Shown piece after piece: positions 9,046-17,445 of a stretch of 64,000 bases of DNA. The first letter of the stretch is position 1; every line of letters starts with the position of its first letter. A program made the position numbers and the translations under genes. The stretch comes from CBDDCQ01 sp965226285 (GTDB taxonomy: Bacteria; Bacteroidota; Bacteroidia; Flavobacteriales; Ichthyobacteriaceae): the NCBI GenBank assembly GCA_965226285.1, contig CBDDCQ010000006.1:186001-250000 (forward strand), in the 5' to 3' direction. The notes below the pieces were generated by a model that made no database searches, was not told the DNA's origin, and worked only from the letters and a program-made list of their open reading frames with translations.

Positions 9046-10449
9046 ATGCAAACGGTAGATCAGCAACACACAACCAAGAAATTATATATAGAGAGTTATG
9101 GTTGTCAGATGAATTTTGCAGATAGTGAAATAGTAGCCTCTGTACTTTCCAAAGAGGGATTTGGTACTACACAAACTATAAACGATGCCGATTTGGTACT
9201 GCTTAACACTTGTTCTATAAGAGATAAGGCAGAGCAAACTATCCGTAAAAGGCTAAAGACTATTAATGCTATAAAAAAGAATAAACCCAATATGACTATT
9301 GGAATATTGGGTTGTATGGCACAGAGATTAAAAGAAAAATTTTTAGAAGAAGAGAAAATAGTAGATTTAGTTACTGGACCAGATTCGTATAGAGACTTGC
9401 CTAAACTTATAGAAGATGTAAAAGGAGGTAATAGTGCTGTAAATACTCTTTTATCTAAGGAAGAAACCTATGGGGATATAAGCCCTGTAAGATTAGGTAC
9501 TAATGGTATTACAGCATTTGTATCTATTACTAGGGGATGCGATAATTTTTGTACTTTTTGTGTAGTACCTTTTACTAGAGGTAGAGAACGTAGTAGAGAG
9601 CCCCAAACTATAATTAAAGAAATACAAGAGTTAGCAAATAAAGGTTATAAGGAGGTTACGCTTTTAGGACAAAATGTAGATTCCTATCTCTGGTATGGAG
9701 GAGGTGCTAAAAAAGATTTTCCTAAAGCCTCTGATATTGCAAAAGCAACAGCTGTAAATTTTGCCCAACTCCTCGAAATGGTTGCGATGACTTTTCCTAA
9801 TATACGTATTAGATTTTCTACTTCTAATCCACAAGATATGACAGATGATGTACTGTATAACATTGCAAAATACGATAATATTTGCAATCATATTCATCTA
9901 CCAGTACAAACGGGAAGCAGTAGGCTACTCCAATTGATGCACAGAGGACACAATAGACCTTATTATGAAAAATTAATTGCTAAAATACGAAACATTATCC
10001 ATGATTGTGCCATCACTCACGATATGATTATAGGATACCCTACAGAAACAGAAAAAGATCACAAAGAAACGCTATCTCTGATGGAATATGTAAAATATAG
10101 TTTTGGTTATATGTTTGCATATTCTGAACGCTCCGGAACAAAAGCAGCAAGAGTACATAAAGACGATGTGCCCAAAGAAGTAAAATCAAGAAGATTAACA
10201 GAAGTAATTGACTTACAGAGCAAGCATTCTATGATGAGAACTAAAGAAAGAGTAGGCAATATAGAGAAAATTTTGGTAGAAAGTGAGTCTAAAAAATCTG
10301 AAGATGATTTATATGGTAGAAATTCACAAAATATGCCTGTGGTGTTCCCAAGAGAAAATTACAAAGCAGGAGATTTTGTAAACGTAAAAATAATAGATTG
10401 TACTTCTGCTACCTTAAAAGGGCAGGCTTTAGAATTAGTAAATATGTAA
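9046..10449 (+). CDS. miaB: tRNA-2-methylthio-N6-dimethylallyladenosine synthase
   Basis: A radical-SAM methylthiotransferase that adds the methylthio group to i6A37 of tRNAs reading UNN codons. The N-terminal domain has the three auxiliary cluster cysteines Cys20 (ESYGCQMN), Cys56 (LNTCSIRDKA) and Cys90 (LGCMAQR). The radical-SAM motif CDNFCTFC gives Cys165, Cys169 and Cys172. A TRAM domain closes the 467-residue protein. A TAACTTTG box at 8944-8951 is a plausible -7 element. The sigma-54 activator gene follows 12 bp later, a neighbourhood I recall as common in flavobacteria. Confidence 0.95.
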   Translation: MQTVDQQHTTKKLYIESYGCQMNFADSEIVASVLSKEGFGTTQTINDADLVLLNTCSIRDKAEQTIRKRLKTINAIKKNKPNMTIGILGCMAQRLKEKFLEEEKIVDLVTGPDSYRDLPKLIEDVKGGNSAVNTLLSKEETYGDISPVRLGTNGITAFVSITRGCDNFCTFCVVPFTRGRERSREPQTIIKEIQELANKGYKEVTLLGQNVDSYLWYGGGAKKDFPKASDIAKATAVNFAQLLEMVAMTFPNIRIRFSTSNPQDMTDDVLYNIAKYDNICNHIHLPVQTGSSRLLQLMHRGHNRPYYEKLIAKIRNIIHDCAITHDMIIGYPTETEKDHKETLSLMEYVKYSFGYMFAYSERSGTKAARVHKDDVPKEVKSRRLTEVIDLQSKHSMMRTKERVGNIEKILVESESKKSEDDLYGRNSQNMPVVFPRENYKAGDFVNVKIIDCTSATLKGQALELVNM

Positions 10450-10461
10450 ATATTAAAATTG

Positions 10462-11667
10462 ATGTTGTCTGATGTTCAAGAAATAAAACAAAAATTTTCC
10501 ATTATAGGTAATGATGTAAATTTCAATAGAGGTATTGACAGAGCAATAAGGGTCGCCAGTGCAAATGTATCTGTACTTATAGTAGGTGAGAGTGGCACCG
10601 GAAAAGAAAATATCCCTAAAATTATACATCAACTCTCTAATAGAAAACATGCTCCATATATGGCTATTAACTGTGGGTCTATACCTGAAGGTACTATAGA
10701 TAGTGAATTATTTGGGCATGAAAAAGGTGCTTTTACAGGTTCTACTACTACCCGAAGTGGATACTTTGAGGTAGCAAATACTGGTATTTTATTCTTAGAT
10801 GAAGTAGGTGAGTTACCTTTAAACACACAAGTCCGTTTACTTAGAGTATTAGAAACGGGTGAGTTTATGAAAGTAGGCTCTTCTAAAATTCGGAAAACCG
10901 ATGTGAGAATTATAGCTGCTACAAATGTAAAAATGCAAGAGGCTGTAAAGAATAAGAGATTTAGAGAAGACTTGTATTACAGATTAAATACAGTTGAAAT
11001 AAACTTGCCTCCACTGAGAGAGAGAGGAGGTGATATACATTTATTATTTAGGAAATTTTCTAGAGACTTTGCAGAAAAAAATAGAATACCTGCCATTAAA
11101 CTATCAGAAGATGCTATTAACTCCTTAAATCAATATCATTGGCCAGGAAATATAAGACAACTCAAAAATTTTGTAGAACAATTATCCATACTAGAAGTTA
11201 ACAGAAATATCACAAAAGAAACCTTACAAAAATATCTACCTAAAATCAATACTAAAGAATTAATAATCTCCAAAAAAGACGAATCTAATTTTGCCAGTGA
11301 AAGAGAGATTTTGTATAAGATTTTGTTTGATATGAAATCTGATTTAAACGACCTTAAAAAATTAACCTTAGAATTACTTAAAAATAATAACACCTCTGAC
11401 ATCAATCATGACCAAAATACTCAAGAACTCATAACCAAAATATATGGTGAAAATCCTACTACTGATAATAAATTACTAGAAGCTCCTAATGTAGTGAATG
11501 AGCATTATAATAGTGACGAATTAGACTTATCACTTGAAACTAAAGAGAAAGAAATGATTCAAAAGGCAATTATAAAACATCGAGGTAAAAGAAAAGATGC
11601 AGCCAAGGAATTAGGCATTTCTGAAAGGACACTATACCGAAAGATAAAACAATATAATATATTATAA
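10462..11667 (+). CDS. Sigma-54-dependent transcriptional activator without receiver domain
   Basis: A 401-residue protein starting at ATG 10462; a TTG one codon earlier is less likely. There is no response-regulator domain: the AAA+ domain begins almost at once with Walker A GESGTGKE near 43-50. The sigma-54 contact loop is GAFTGS (about 89-94), with Ser in place of the usual Ala. Walker B is ILFLDEVGEL, and the arginine finger region is YYRLNTVEINLPPLRER. A Fis-type helix-turn-helix closes the protein (RKDAAKELGISERTLYRKI). It activates promoters that need RpoN. What signals it is not visible. It sits between miaB and pglB and may be co-transcribed with both. Confidence 0.9.
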   Translation: MLSDVQEIKQKFSIIGNDVNFNRGIDRAIRVASANVSVLIVGESGTGKENIPKIIHQLSNRKHAPYMAINCGSIPEGTIDSELFGHEKGAFTGSTTTRSGYFEVANTGILFLDEVGELPLNTQVRLLRVLETGEFMKVGSSKIRKTDVRIIAATNVKMQEAVKNKRFREDLYYRLNTVEINLPPLRERGGDIHLLFRKFSRDFAEKNRIPAIKLSEDAINSLNQYHWPGNIRQLKNFVEQLSILEVNRNITKETLQKYLPKINTKELIISKKDESNFASEREILYKILFDMKSDLNDLKKLTLELLKNNNTSDINHDQNTQELITKIYGENPTTDNKLLEAPNVVNEHYNSDELDLSLETKEKEMIQKAIIKHRGKRKDAAKELGISERTLYRKIKQYNIL

Positions 11668-11680
11668 ATACTAAATTAAA

Positions 11681-13828
11681 ATGATTACAAAAATATTTAC
11701 CAACAAAAAGAATAAAAATGATATAAGAAATTCCAAAGTTCTCATTCTGTTTATAATACTAGCCTATATTTTTAATGTATGGGTGAGAATTCATTATGCT
11801 AATTATACTGATAGGTTCATACATGACGGAGTTAGAATTATTGCATGCTTAGATGGTTATTACTACGGTACCCTTGCTAACGAAAACTTAAATGAAAAAG
11901 ATGCTACAGAGTTCTTTCCAGAAAGAAATAAAGATAATTTTTCTGATTTCACGGCATTAATATCCCGAATTACTCCATTTTCCATAAACCAATTGATGGC
12001 ATATTTACCCATTGTCATCTCTAGTTTGATGGTAGTACCTATATTGCTCATAGGTAGGATATTTCGCCATACTATCATAGGATTTTGTACCGCCATAATC
12101 GTTCCTATATGTCCTTTATTATATCAAAGGACATTACTAGGGTGGTATGATACTGATATGATAGCCTTTACTTTTCCTTTATTTATATTATATTTTTTGA
12201 TAAGGTATCTTACCCATAGAAAATTATTAAATATCCTCTTAGCATCTGTATTTATTATTTTAAATATTGCATTGTATAATTCTGCTATATACTTATGCTC
12301 GGCTTTGGCTATTTTAACTGTTTTTGTATTATTTGCAATGGTTTTCCTTTCAAAAGAGTGGACTTACAAGGATATATATCCTGCTGTAATACTCCTTGTA
12401 TTATCTGTATCAAAATCATATTACATAGGCTTACTAGGACTCCTATGTATTCTCCTTGTATTTTATATTATCATATCTTTTAAAGAAATTCAACCCAAGA
12501 TACTTAAAGTATTGACGATAGTTACAGGTACATTTTTTGTAGGATTTGCTTCTATCCCACAATCTGTTATATCTAAAATAGTTGGTTTTACAAATAGAGG
12601 GTTTAGTACTATTGACGCGGGAGAAAAAAGTCTAAAGTTCTTAAATGTAAATACGACCATTATAGAAACTTCAAAAGTACCATACAAGGAATTTCTAATG
12701 GAATCTGTAGGAAGTCCTTGGATAGGCAACCTTGGAATTATTGGAATATTATTATTTGTATTTAACCATAGAAAATTTATCATATGTTTACCTTTATTGG
12801 GATTGGGAATATTCTCAATATATGGAGGTGTTCGTTTTGCTCCTTATGCGTCCTTTACGATCATCTTTGGGTTTATGTATTTGGTTTATGTATTTTCGTA
12901 TTTCATAAAAAATAAATTTGTGCGATTTAGTACTATCTCAATAATAGCTATATACCCCTTTATAACAGCAATGGAAGAGGTAAAGAACTATAAACACTTA
13001 ACACCTGCCTTTAATAAATACGAGATACAAGTATTAGAAAAACTAAAGGAAATATCTAATCCCAATGATTATGCCATTGCTTGGTGGGATTATGGTTATT
13101 TTATTCCATTTTATGCCAATGTGAAAACTATTATAGATGGAGGAAAACACGATAATGACAACTTTATAGTATCTAAAATATTGCAAACTGATTCACAGAG
13201 ACTAGCTGCTAACTTTTCTCGTTTAGCTATAGAGGTATATGCAAACTTGAAACCTTATGTTATTACAGATAAAATGTTCATAGATAAGAAAAATAATAGA
13301 ACTAGGGATCCAAATCATCTTTTAAAAAGTATGAAGTCTATCGATTTTAAACTTCCAAAAAAGACTAGAGATGTATATATATATTTACCGTATCATCTTC
13401 TTCATATATTTAATAATGTTAAAAAATTTGGTGAAATAGACTTAGTAACAGGTAAAAATATTTCGAGCAAGTATTTATCTGTGTTTAGACCTAATATTCA
13501 GGGAGATATTTTACATTTTTCAGATAAGATGTATATGAATAAAAAAGATATTTCTACAATTTATGTAGATAAAAAAGCCCTAAAATTAAATACATTTACA
13601 CTTGTAAATTATAAAGATGGTAAATATAAGAAAGAGCAATACCCATTTGATAATAATTCTGATCGTCATGTAGTGTATTTAGAACACACTGGAGAATTTC
13701 TTGTAATGGACAACGATATGTATAGAAGCCTTTATATACAATTATTCTTCCTAAAAAATTATAATACAGAATTATTTGACTTGGTAATAGATACAGAATT
13801 AGTAAAAATTTATAGAGTAAAAGTATGA
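11681..13828 (+). CDS. pglB: Bacterial oligosaccharyltransferase, PglB/STT3 type
   Basis: A 715-residue protein, close to Campylobacter PglB (713). The N-terminal half is a polytopic membrane domain and the C-terminal third is periplasmic. Hallmarks are LDGYYYG with Asp58, WYDTDM with Asp157 and Asp159, the external-loop TIIE motif (TIXE pattern) with Glu329, and the catalytic WWDYG at 468-472 followed by DGGKHDNDNF. The end FFLKNYNTELFDLVIDTEL closely parallels C. jejuni PglB. It transfers a lipid-linked glycan to Asn in N-x-S/T of exported proteins. The Arg pair in the external loop that reads the acidic residue two positions before Asn (EFMRRISGS in Campylobacter) is EFLMESVGS here. Its stop overlaps the next start by 4 bp (ATGA). 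Confidence 0.88.
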   Translation: MITKIFTNKKNKNDIRNSKVLILFIILAYIFNVWVRIHYANYTDRFIHDGVRIIACLDGYYYGTLANENLNEKDATEFFPERNKDNFSDFTALISRITPFSINQLMAYLPIVISSLMVVPILLIGRIFRHTIIGFCTAIIVPICPLLYQRTLLGWYDTDMIAFTFPLFILYFLIRYLTHRKLLNILLASVFIILNIALYNSAIYLCSALAILTVFVLFAMVFLSKEWTYKDIYPAVILLVLSVSKSYYIGLLGLLCILLVFYIIISFKEIQPKILKVLTIVTGTFFVGFASIPQSVISKIVGFTNRGFSTIDAGEKSLKFLNVNTTIIETSKVPYKEFLMESVGSPWIGNLGIIGILLFVFNHRKFIICLPLLGLGIFSIYGGVRFAPYASFTIIFGFMYLVYVFSYFIKNKFVRFSTISIIAIYPFITAMEEVKNYKHLTPAFNKYEIQVLEKLKEISNPNDYAIAWWDYGYFIPFYANVKTIIDGGKHDNDNFIVSKILQTDSQRLAANFSRLAIEVYANLKPYVITDKMFIDKKNNRTRDPNHLLKSMKSIDFKLPKKTRDVYIYLPYHLLHIFNNVKKFGEIDLVTGKNISSKYLSVFRPNIQGDILHFSDKMYMNKKDISTIYVDKKALKLNTFTLVNYKDGKYKKEQYPFDNNSDRHVVYLEHTGEFLVMDNDMYRSLYIQLFFLKNYNTELFDLVIDTELVKIYRVKV

Positions 13829-15159
13829 TGAAAAATAATTATAAATCTGTTGTTGTTTCTAAGAAAATTTTAATACCCTTTATATTGGTTACTTCTTTGT
13901 TTGCTTTATGGGGGTTTGCTAATGCCGTAACGGATCCGATGGTGAACGCATTTAAAAAAGTATTAGAGTTATCAAATGCTCAGGCTGCTTGGGTTCAGGT
14001 ATCTTTTTATGGAGGGTATTTTTGTATGGCTTTACCTGCTGCACTATTTATGAGAAAATATTCCTATAAAGTAGGTATTCTCATTGGGTTAGGATTATAT
14101 TCTATAGGTGCTTTATTATTTTATCCAGCTGCTATTACAGAGCAGTTTTGGTTCTTTTGTTTAGCACTATATATACTTACCTTTGGGTTATCTTTCTTAG
14201 AAACCGCTGCAAATCCTTACGTATTGGCGATGGGTTCAAAAGAAACTTCTACTAGACGTTTAAATCTAGCACAATCTGTAAATCCTTTAGGGCTTATAGC
14301 AGGGTTATTAACTGCAAAGTATTTTGTATATGATCAATTACTTTCCGATGACTTTAAAGAAGAAGAATTTAAAGTTTTAGACGAATCTAAAAAAGCATGG
14401 ATTAAAATAGCCGACTTGTATGTAATACGCGACCCCTATTTAGTTTTAGGTCTCGTGATGGCAAGTATATTTGTACTATTTCTCATTAGTAAGATGCCTC
14501 AATCTAGAGAGGAAAATCTTCCTAATATTAAGATAGCTTTTAATGAGTTAATTAAAAATAAAAAATACATTCTTGGTGTTTTAGCATTGGTATTATATGT
14601 AGGAGCACAAATTATGTCTTGGACTTATATCTATCAATATGCTGAAGGTATAGATTTATCAAATACCAATACAGGATATAAGAGAATAGACGTATTTTCT
14701 TATCAACTTGTGGCTTTTATTTTATTTACTATTGGAAGATTCGTCAGTACATGGATGCTGCGTTATATGAAGGCTCATAAATTATTATTGTTATTTGCTC
14801 TAATGGGTGCAATATTCACAATAGGGGTAGTATTTATCCCCAATTATATCGGAATGTATTGCTTAGTTGGCATTTCATTCTTTTTGTCTCTGATGTTCCC
14901 TACTATTTATGGAATAGCTTTGGAAGACTTAACCGAAGAACAAGCTAAAATAGGTTCTGCTGGTTTAGTGATGGCAATTGTAGGAGGTGCTTTATTACCT
15001 TTTTTACAAGGTTGGATTGTAGATATAGGAGGACATGGTGTAGCAGATACTCATATTATGGGAGTTTCTGAAGTGAATTTTTCTTTTATATTGACCTTGG
15101 TATGTTTTGTATATATCGTATGGTTTTCAAAAAATGTACCCAAATGGTCTAAAACATAG
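13825..15159 (+). CDS. Sugar MFS transporter, FucP/GluP family
   Basis: A 444-residue, 12-helix major facilitator permease. The N-terminal FALWGFANAVTDPMVNAFK segment and AWVQVSFYGGYFCMALPAALF are typical of the fucose/glucose/galactose:H+ symporters. SFLETAANPYVLAMG is another conserved block of this family. It probably imports a hexose or fucose. The start overlaps the pglB stop by ATGA, which implies translational coupling and raises the possibility that the sugar feeds the glycan transferred by PglB; this is inference. Two adjacent ATGs (13825, 13828) are possible starts. Confidence 0.85.
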   Translation: MMKNNYKSVVVSKKILIPFILVTSLFALWGFANAVTDPMVNAFKKVLELSNAQAAWVQVSFYGGYFCMALPAALFMRKYSYKVGILIGLGLYSIGALLFYPAAITEQFWFFCLALYILTFGLSFLETAANPYVLAMGSKETSTRRLNLAQSVNPLGLIAGLLTAKYFVYDQLLSDDFKEEEFKVLDESKKAWIKIADLYVIRDPYLVLGLVMASIFVLFLISKMPQSREENLPNIKIAFNELIKNKKYILGVLALVLYVGAQIMSWTYIYQYAEGIDLSNTNTGYKRIDVFSYQLVAFILFTIGRFVSTWMLRYMKAHKLLLLFALMGAIFTIGVVFIPNYIGMYCLVGISFFLSLMFPTIYGIALEDLTEEQAKIGSAGLVMAIVGGALLPFLQGWIVDIGGHGVADTHIMGVSEVNFSFILTLVCFVYIVWFSKNVPKWSKT

Positions 15160-15172
15160 ATGTTAATCTGAT

Positions 15173-15544
15173 ATGATGAAAACCTTTACTTTGGCATTTG
15201 CATCTGTTGTGGGAGGACTTTCAGTAGTAGCAGGTGCCTTTGGTGTTCACGCTCTAAAAAAGATACTTTCTCCAGATAAATTGGTCTCATTTGATACTGG
15301 AGTAAAGTACCAGATATACCATGCTTTGGCACTTATGATTATAGGCATATATCTGGATTTTGAAAAAAAAATAGACCATACTATTGTATGGCTTATGATG
15401 GGAGGTATAGTCTTGTTTTCGGGAAGTATTTATTTTCTGTCTTTATCTGATAACTTCAAGTTTTTAGGTCCTGTTACTCCAATAGGTGGAACATTTTTAA
15501 TCATATCTTGGTTTTTGCTGGCATACCGTTTTATGATATCATAA
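15173..15544 (+). CDS. DUF423 small membrane protein
   Basis: A 123-residue protein with four predicted membrane helices. The start FTLAFASVVGGLSVVAGAFGVHALKK and the segment FDTGVKYQIYHALALM are the DUF423 signature (relatives of YwdK/YgdD). Function in the family is unknown. It lies 13 bp behind the sugar transporter and 14 bp ahead of the ABC gene, all in the same orientation. Confidence 0.85.
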   Translation: MMKTFTLAFASVVGGLSVVAGAFGVHALKKILSPDKLVSFDTGVKYQIYHALALMIIGIYLDFEKKIDHTIVWLMMGGIVLFSGSIYFLSLSDNFKFLGPVTPIGGTFLIISWFLLAYRFMIS

Positions 15545-15558
15545 AAACGCATCATACT

Positions 15559-17235
15559 ATGCAAACTTTACTCGATGTAAAAAACTTAAATATATATTTT
15601 GGAAACAAACAGATCATCCATAATGTAAATTTTTCTCTAAAAAAGAACGAAGTGTTAGGTATTGTAGGCGAATCTGGATCGGGAAAATCTGTACTGTCAT
15701 TAGCTATTCTCAAGTTACTTAGCCCTAAGGCTAACATAATAGGTAATATAAATTACTATACAGAAAGTGGGCAAACCGATTTATTAAAATTATCAGAAAA
15801 AAATATAAGAGCTTACTGTACTAAGGATATTTCAATGATATTCCAAGAGCCTATGAGTAGTTTGAACCCTTCCTTAAAATGTGGATTTCAAGTTATGGAA
15901 GCCCTTTTATATCATACTAAAATAAGTAAAAATAGTGCCAAGAAAAAAGTATTAGAGTTATTTGAAAAAGTAAAATTGCCTAGGGTAAATGATATTTATG
16001 ACGCTTATCCTCATCAGCTATCAGGAGGGCAACTGCAAAGGATTATGATAGCTATGGCGATCAGTTGTAACCCCAAAATATTAATTGCAGATGAACCCAC
16101 TACTGCGTTAGATATAACTATACAAAAGGATATTTTAATCTTGCTAAAAGAGATCCAAAGGAAAACACAGATGAGTGTAATATTTATCACTCATGATTTG
16201 GATGTAGTCTCTTACATTTCCGATAATATTCTAGTAATAAATAAAGGAAGAATAGTGGAACAGGATAAAACTTCTCAAATATTAAACCAACCAAAAGAAG
16301 ATTATACAAAAGGACTTATAGGCTGTAGAATACCCTTAGATAAAAGATATAAAATACTACCGGTGGTAAATGATTTTTCAAATGGAAATACTCCTAACCT
16401 CAGTGTAGAATCAAACAGAAAACAAAGGCACTGCTCATTATATAAAAACGCCCCTATATTTGAAGTAAAAGAATTATGTATAGAGTATATAAAAAGAAAA
16501 TTATTTGGTAAAAATATTACTACAAGAGCTGTAAACAGAGTAAATTTTGAGGTATATAAGGGTGAAATATTTGGACTAGTAGGAGAATCTGGTTGTGGAA
16601 AATCTTCTTTGAGCAAAGCTATAATGCAATTACAAAAACCTAATAAAGGAAGTATATTTTATAAAGGAGAAGATATTACGATACTAAAAGGTAAACGACT
16701 TTTTCAAGCTAGAAAAAAGATACAGTTGGTTTTTCAAGACCCTTATTCTTCACTTAGCCCCAAATATAAAATAGGAAATGCCATTATGGATATTATGACT
16801 ATCCATAATATTTTAGAGGGCAAGTTAGAACGCAAAAAATACATTTTAGAATTACTTGAAAAAGTAGGGTTAGATAGCAATGCTTATTTCCGTTATCCTC
16901 ACGAATTTTCAGGAGGACAACGCCAAAGAATATCCATTGCTAAGGCTCTGTGTTTACAGCCTGAATTCATTATCTTTGATGAAGCTGTAGCGGCTTTAGA
17001 TGTATCTGTACAAGCACAAATCCTCAATCTACTAAAAAGCCTAAAATATGAGTTGAATCTCACTTATATATTTATATCCCATAATTTGGCTGTAATAAAA
17101 TATTTATCAGATAGGATTATGGTAATGAATGAAGGTAAAATAGAAGAAATACAAGAAGCCGATAAACTATATCAGCAACCTAAAAAAGAATATACTCGTA
17201 AGCTTATCAATGCGATAAGTTTACCATATTGTTAA
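15559..17235 (+). CDS. Double ATPase of a peptide/nickel-type ABC importer (OppD-OppF fusion)
   Basis: About 558 residues from ATG 15559; an upstream in-frame start at 15508 would overlap the DUF423 gene and add an unlikely leader. Two complete nucleotide-binding domains are present. The first has Walker A GESGSGKS, signature LSGGQLQR and Walker B ILIADEPTTALD. The second has GESGCGKS, FSGGQRQR and FIIFDEAVAALDVS. Such YejF/GsiA-like fusions power oligopeptide, glutathione or nickel importers. No permease or binding-protein gene is adjacent, so partners must be elsewhere. A strong hairpin terminator lies 144 bp downstream. Confidence 0.9.
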   Translation: MQTLLDVKNLNIYFGNKQIIHNVNFSLKKNEVLGIVGESGSGKSVLSLAILKLLSPKANIIGNINYYTESGQTDLLKLSEKNIRAYCTKDISMIFQEPMSSLNPSLKCGFQVMEALLYHTKISKNSAKKKVLELFEKVKLPRVNDIYDAYPHQLSGGQLQRIMIAMAISCNPKILIADEPTTALDITIQKDILILLKEIQRKTQMSVIFITHDLDVVSYISDNILVINKGRIVEQDKTSQILNQPKEDYTKGLIGCRIPLDKRYKILPVVNDFSNGNTPNLSVESNRKQRHCSLYKNAPIFEVKELCIEYIKRKLFGKNITTRAVNRVNFEVYKGEIFGLVGESGCGKSSLSKAIMQLQKPNKGSIFYKGEDITILKGKRLFQARKKIQLVFQDPYSSLSPKYKIGNAIMDIMTIHNILEGKLERKKYILELLEKVGLDSNAYFRYPHEFSGGQRQRISIAKALCLQPEFIIFDEAVAALDVSVQAQILNLLKSLKYELNLTYIFISHNLAVIKYLSDRIMVMNEGKIEEIQEADKLYQQPKKEYTRKLINAISLPYC

Positions 17236-17247
17236 GTTAGGCAACAT

Positions 17248-17368
17248 TGTAAACAATAAACCAGTTTTCAAAAGAGTAAAAAAATTAAATCTACTGTGAT
17301 AACTTTTTATCAAGTGTACTAAGTGTTAAATAGTAATTTTAGATTATGGGAATTAAAAAAGTATTTAT
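17248..17368 (+). repeat. Dispersed element, partial copy
   Basis: Starts with TTGTAAACA and TAAACCAGTTTTCAAA, followed by AAAAAATTAAATCTACTG and ATAACTTTTTAT, and ends near GGGAATTAAAAAAGTAT. The same order of blocks occurs at 50571-50768 and, inverted, at 53521-53720 and 46640-46725. Here it is followed by a terminator rather than a lipoprotein gene. Confidence 0.7.
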
Positions 17369-17378
17369 CTGGAATCAG

Positions 17379-17407
17379 AAAAAGGAGGTTTTTTAACCTC
17401 CTTTTTT
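17379..17407. terminator. Bidirectional rho-independent terminator
   Basis: AAAAAGGAGG (17379-17388), an 8-base loop, then CCTCCTTTTT (17397-17406) with T runs on either strand. It lies between the convergent ABC ATPase gene and the TonB-dependent receptor gene and would serve both. Confidence 0.85.
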
Positions 17408-17445
17408 AGTTTTGTTTTAAAGTTTATTAAACCTTTTCTTTTAAT

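Noticed and set aside
15508..15558. Longer start of the double ABC ATPase at 15508
   Set aside because: It would overlap the DUF423 gene and precede the conserved start by 17 residues; ATG 15559 fits better.
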